Source of the DNA: JAFGGT01 sp036733165
GTDB taxonomy: Archaea; Methanobacteriota_B; Thermococci; Methanofastidiosales; NM3
Assembly: GCA_036733165.1 (NCBI GenBank)
Contig: DAINBB010000005.1
Location: 1-64,000 of the forward strand
DNA: 64,000 nt
Direction: 5' to 3'
In this document: positions 61,187-64,000 of the stretch, piece by piece
Numbering within the stretch: the stretch's first letter is position 1
Layout of the letters: each line of letters starts with the position of its first letter
Made by a program: the position numbers and the translations under genes
Notes under the pieces: generated by a model
Told to the model about the DNA's origin: nothing
Databases searched by the model: none
The model's input: the letters and a program-made list of their open reading frames with translations, nothing else

Positions 61187-62983
61187 ATGCCCCAGTCATA
61201 CAGGATACTCCATGTGGAGGACGACAATGAATACTTCGAGCTCTTCAAGACCCAGATGCAGAGGATCAATGGCAAAGAAGGGTGGGGTAGTCTGGAGTTT
61301 GTCAATGTCGCGTCCCTGGACGATGCCTTGGAACTGTTTGAGAATGGATCTTTTGACCTTATCATCAGTGATTATCAGGTATTGAAGGGAAATGGCATAG
61401 ACTTTCTAAAGAACGTAAGGGAGAGGGACCTTTCTATCCCCTTCATTTTCCTTACCTCGCAGGGTGATGAACAGATTGCGAGGGATGCTTTCATACACGG
61501 GGCGAACGATTATTTTTCAAAGCAGGTGGGATTGGCAAGTTATGAGAAGATATTCAATGCCATGAGGTCCCAAGTGGACCTGTACAATTCAAGGAGAAGG
61601 GAATCTGAGGTTAACAGGAAGCTTTACCAGAACGAGGAGCTATTGATCAATCTTTTCGAGTCAATATCCGATTTCCTCTACTACAAGGACCCCGAGGGGC
61701 GATATGAGATCGTCAACAAGGCGTTCGAAGAGGCTGTCGGACTTAAGAAGATGGACATCATTGGCAGAAGGGACGAGGATATATTTTCCAAAAAGGATGC
61801 CAAGATCCTTGGCGATGAAGGAAAGATGGTGATGGAATCCATGGAGCCCATGACATTCGAAAACAACATATCGCTGGGTGGCGGCCGGAATTATTACGAG
61901 ATCCTTATGGTCCCCATTACAAATGGCCATGACAATAAGGTCAGATTGATGGGCATTGGCAGGAATATCACTAAAAGAAAGATGGTGGAGGAATCCCTTA
62001 GGAAAAGTGAACTATTGTATCGCACACTTACGGAAAACATACCAAACTGTTGTCTTGTGCTGTACAACAACGCCCTGGAGGTAGTTTTTGCAGGGGGTGA
62101 TTCCTCCAATAACATGTTCAAGGACGTGAAGGACCCGGCCTCCGTCTTTTGGGAACTCTTCGAAGAGGATACCCTGATGGCGCTGGAATCCGGATTCACA
62201 CGTGCCTTGCATGATGTCAAGCAATCTTTTGAGATAGTCCATGAGTCCAGAAACTTCGATGTCTACACCCTGCCGATAAAGAACTATGGGGGCCATGTCG
62301 AACTGGCCATGGCCATGATATATGACATCACGGAGAGAAAAAGGACCGAAAAGGAGCTTATCGATCAAAGAAAGGAACTTTCCGACTATGCCCATATCGT
62401 ATCCCACAACCTAAAGAACCAACTGATAACCATCAACGCCTATGCCCAGCTCATACTGGAGGGGGACGAGGACAGTCCCATCTTTGCCAAGAGCCTGATG
62501 AAGACGGTGAAGAAGGTCAACGAGTACATATCTGGACAGTTGAAGCTTGCGGAGGCTGGAAGGAACATAGGGGATCTCAGGGAAGTGGACCTCAATCAGC
62601 TGGTCAACAGGATAGGCAAGAACTTCCTGATAGAGATAAAGGGAAATGATCTCCCGACGATAATGGGGGACCCCAAGAACATAGAGGAGGTATTTATCAA
62701 TCTTGTCTCAAATTCCTTCAAACACGGGAAGGCTGACAAGGTCTCGATATATTCTCAAATTGATGGCGAATGGAACAGGATAGTCTTTGAGGACAATGGT
62801 GTGGGCATTCCCGATCAATACGTTGATGATATCTTCAATCTGGGATTTTCCACAGACGGCACCGGTTTCGGACTTGCCATAGTGAAAAAGATCATAGAAT
62901 CACATGGCGGCAGCATAAGGCTCCTGCCGTCGAATGGCACGGGCGCATCCTTTGAGATACTTTTCCCGCTAAGCAATTCCTAG
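61187..62983 (+). CDS. Receiver-PAS-PAS-histidine kinase
   Basis: 598 residues. The N-terminal receiver domain (about 1-128) has ILHVEDDNEYF, LIISDYQVLKG with the phospho-acceptor Asp, and FLTSQG. A PAS domain (about 145-265, LFESISDFLYYKDPEGRYE) and a second PAS-like region (about 275-385) follow. The dimerisation helix has the phospho-acceptor His in YAHIVSHNLKNQL, and the ATPase core has VFINLVSNSFKHG (N box), FEDNGVGIP and DGTGFGLAIVKKI. There is no membrane helix, so it is a cytosolic sensor; the signal and output partner are unknown. Its end overlaps the MATE gene by 15 bp. Confidence 0.9.
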   Translation: MPQSYRILHVEDDNEYFELFKTQMQRINGKEGWGSLEFVNVASLDDALELFENGSFDLIISDYQVLKGNGIDFLKNVRERDLSIPFIFLTSQGDEQIARDAFIHGANDYFSKQVGLASYEKIFNAMRSQVDLYNSRRRESEVNRKLYQNEELLINLFESISDFLYYKDPEGRYEIVNKAFEEAVGLKKMDIIGRRDEDIFSKKDAKILGDEGKMVMESMEPMTFENNISLGGGRNYYEILMVPITNGHDNKVRLMGIGRNITKRKMVEESLRKSELLYRTLTENIPNCCLVLYNNALEVVFAGGDSSNNMFKDVKDPASVFWELFEEDTLMALESGFTRALHDVKQSFEIVHESRNFDVYTLPIKNYGGHVELAMAMIYDITERKRTEKELIDQRKELSDYAHIVSHNLKNQLITINAYAQLILEGDEDSPIFAKSLMKTVKKVNEYISGQLKLAEAGRNIGDLREVDLNQLVNRIGKNFLIEIKGNDLPTIMGDPKNIEEVFINLVSNSFKHGKADKVSIYSQIDGEWNRIVFEDNGVGIPDQYVDDIFNLGFSTDGTGFGLAIVKKIIESHGGSIRLLPSNGTGASFEILFPLSNS

Positions 62984-64000
62984 CCATTGGCTTTCCATCT
63001 TTCCTATTATGGACCTTGCCCAAAGGAAGGATAGCATCCCGCTCAACAGATTGGCCACGACTATGCTCGACCATATCCCCAAAAGGCCATAATCCATGAC
63101 TATTCCCAACATGTATGCCGCCGGAACGGTGAATATCACTGTTCTCAGAAGGGTCACGCTCAGGCCGTTGATGCCTTTCCCTATCCCATTGAAGAAGGAT
63201 GATGAGAACATGCTCAGGGAGGCGACAGGGAGATATATGCACACCACCCTAAGAAATGTCACGAGGCCTTCGTATATCCTGGCCGCCCCGTCCCCCTGGG
63301 TGAAAAGCATTGCTATGTACGGCGCCAGGAGATATACTGCCAGGGCTATCAGGGACTCAAAGACAATACCCAAGCGCAGTGAATATAGATACGTCTCCTT
63401 CAGTTTTCCGTATTGTTTTGCCCCAAAGGTTGCCCCGGTCACCGTCGAGACCCCCATGGCCATCCCGATCAACGGCAGTGTTGCCATGTTGGTGACACGC
63501 CATCCCGTGCTGAGGATCGCCACGCCGTCGGTTCCGCCAACGCTCAGGACTATGCCGTTGAGAAGGAACATGTACACGGAGAAGGAAACGGTCTGGAACG
63601 ATGCGGGAATGCCCACCTTGAAGATGTCCAAGGACACGTCTTTGGATATTGAACGTTGCCGCAGGTCTATATCGGCGTACGATTGCCTTTTTGCAACCAA
63701 CCAATAATGAGCCATGATGCAGCTTGAAAGATAGGATATCACCGTGGCCCAGGCGGCGCCGGCTATCCCCATGTCCAACTGATAGATGAATATGGGGTCC
63801 AGGACCATGTTCAGACATGTCCCCAGCAGCATTGCGAACATGGACCTCTTTGCATCGCCTTGATTTCTTAGCACGGCGTTAGAGAGGTCAGAGAGAAATA
63901 TTATCAAGGTCCCGGCAAACATGACACGTGCATACGAAAGGGTCTGGGGAAGGATATCGTCAGCCCCGAGATACTGGAACATATTGTCTGAAAAGACCAA
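62969..64000 (-). CDS. MATE-family efflux transporter, 5' part outside the window
   Basis: The C-terminal 343 residues of a multidrug/toxin-extrusion transporter. MATE features are QGDAKRSMFAMLLGTCLNMVLDP and GIAGAAWATVISY in the first half, and GWRVTNMATLPLIGMAMGVSTVTGATFGA in the second, with about 10 hydrophobic segments visible. The gene reads toward decreasing coordinates and its start lies beyond position 64000. It uses Na+ or H+ to export cationic compounds. Confidence 0.88.
   Translation of the reverse strand: MVFSDNMFQYLGADDILPQTLSYARVMFAGTLIIFLSDLSNAVLRNQGDAKRSMFAMLLGTCLNMVLDPIFIYQLDMGIAGAAWATVISYLSSCIMAHYWLVAKRQSYADIDLRQRSISKDVSLDIFKVGIPASFQTVSFSVYMFLLNGIVLSVGGTDGVAILSTGWRVTNMATLPLIGMAMGVSTVTGATFGAKQYGKLKETYLYSLRLGIVFESLIALAVYLLAPYIAMLFTQGDGAARIYEGLVTFLRVVCIYLPVASLSMFSSSFFNGIGKGINGLSVTLLRTVIFTVPAAYMLGIVMDYGLLGIWSSIVVANLLSGMLSFLWARSIIGKMESQWLGIA

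Noticed and set aside
1..64000. tRNA, rRNA, insertion sequences and prophage
   Set aside because: No T-arm GGTTCRAATCC-type sequence in a plausible cloverleaf, no rRNA segments, and no transposase or phage genes with terminal repeats were seen by eye. A tRNAscan run would settle the tRNA point.

Overview
The window is archaeal and best fits a strictly anaerobic methanogen of the Thermoplasmatota type, with Methanomassiliicoccales-like methylotrophs as the closest guess. The evidence is a complete set of coenzyme F430 genes (cfbA-E), a corrinoid-protein activator (RACo) and a DUF1638 protein of the kind found beside methanogen methyltransferases. Rubrerythrin with superoxide reductase, archaeal-type tRNA synthetases, MBF1, an archaeal FKBP and 2-phosphoglycerate kinase also point this way. 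Promoters are TATA boxes about 25-30 bp before the start codon, often giving leaderless messages. Where Shine-Dalgarno sites exist they are GGTGA/GGAGG-like. No mcr, rRNA, tRNA, CRISPR array or insertion sequence was seen. About 28 percent of plus-strand genes stop at TAG, which argues against a pyrrolysine-decoding methylamine specialist.

Layout. 0.3-9 kb: a zinc-ribbon protein, apgM and 2-phosphoglycerate kinase, a CBS-pair protein, tandem and single metallophosphoesterases, hypC-hypD, a DUF2148 protein, an unannotated 33-codon gene, and an amino-acid racemase/acetyltransferase pair. 9.5-14.3 kb: dfx-rbr behind a palindromic operator, an Ogg2 DNA glycosylase, two family-2 glycosyltransferases and glyA. 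14.4-25 kb: MBF1, RACo, proS (with a small upstream ORF) and proC, an FkbM methyltransferase, glyS, and an 872-residue secreted beta-helix protein with an internal duplication.

25-36.6 kb is the centrepiece. Eleven genes on the minus strand cover every step from glutamyl-tRNA to coenzyme F430: hemA, hemL, hemB, hemC, a cobA-hemD fusion, a precorrin-2 dehydrogenase and cfbA, E, D, B, C. They form two runs joined by 4-nt overlaps, and a set of TGTGTTAC elements lies before cfbA.

37-49.7 kb: an SPFH/SHOCT protein with a coiled-coil partner, an FKBP, a P-type cation ATPase, a phosphodiesterase and a LysE-type exporter. These are followed by an iron locus (feoA, feoA, feoB, a small membrane protein, a DtxR-type regulator) whose promoters share the palindrome ATTCGGTATACCGAAT. 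49.8-56 kb: a nine-gene molybdenum/tungsten cofactor run (moeA, moaA, moaD, moaE, moaC, moaB, moeA, a TrmO-like gene and a DUF364 gene). 56-64 kb: two ABC ATPase/permease pairs, an internally deleted remnant of a URO-D-type methyltransferase just before the DUF1638 gene, a receiver-PAS-PAS-histidine kinase, and a MATE transporter cut by the window edge.

How they work together: the F430, NiFe-hydrogenase maturation (hypCD), corrinoid reactivation (RACo) and molybdenum/tungsten genes supply the metal cofactors of a methanogen. The Feo/DtxR locus supplies iron, and dfx-rbr protects against oxygen. All functions are inferred from sequence recognition by eye. No database search was run.
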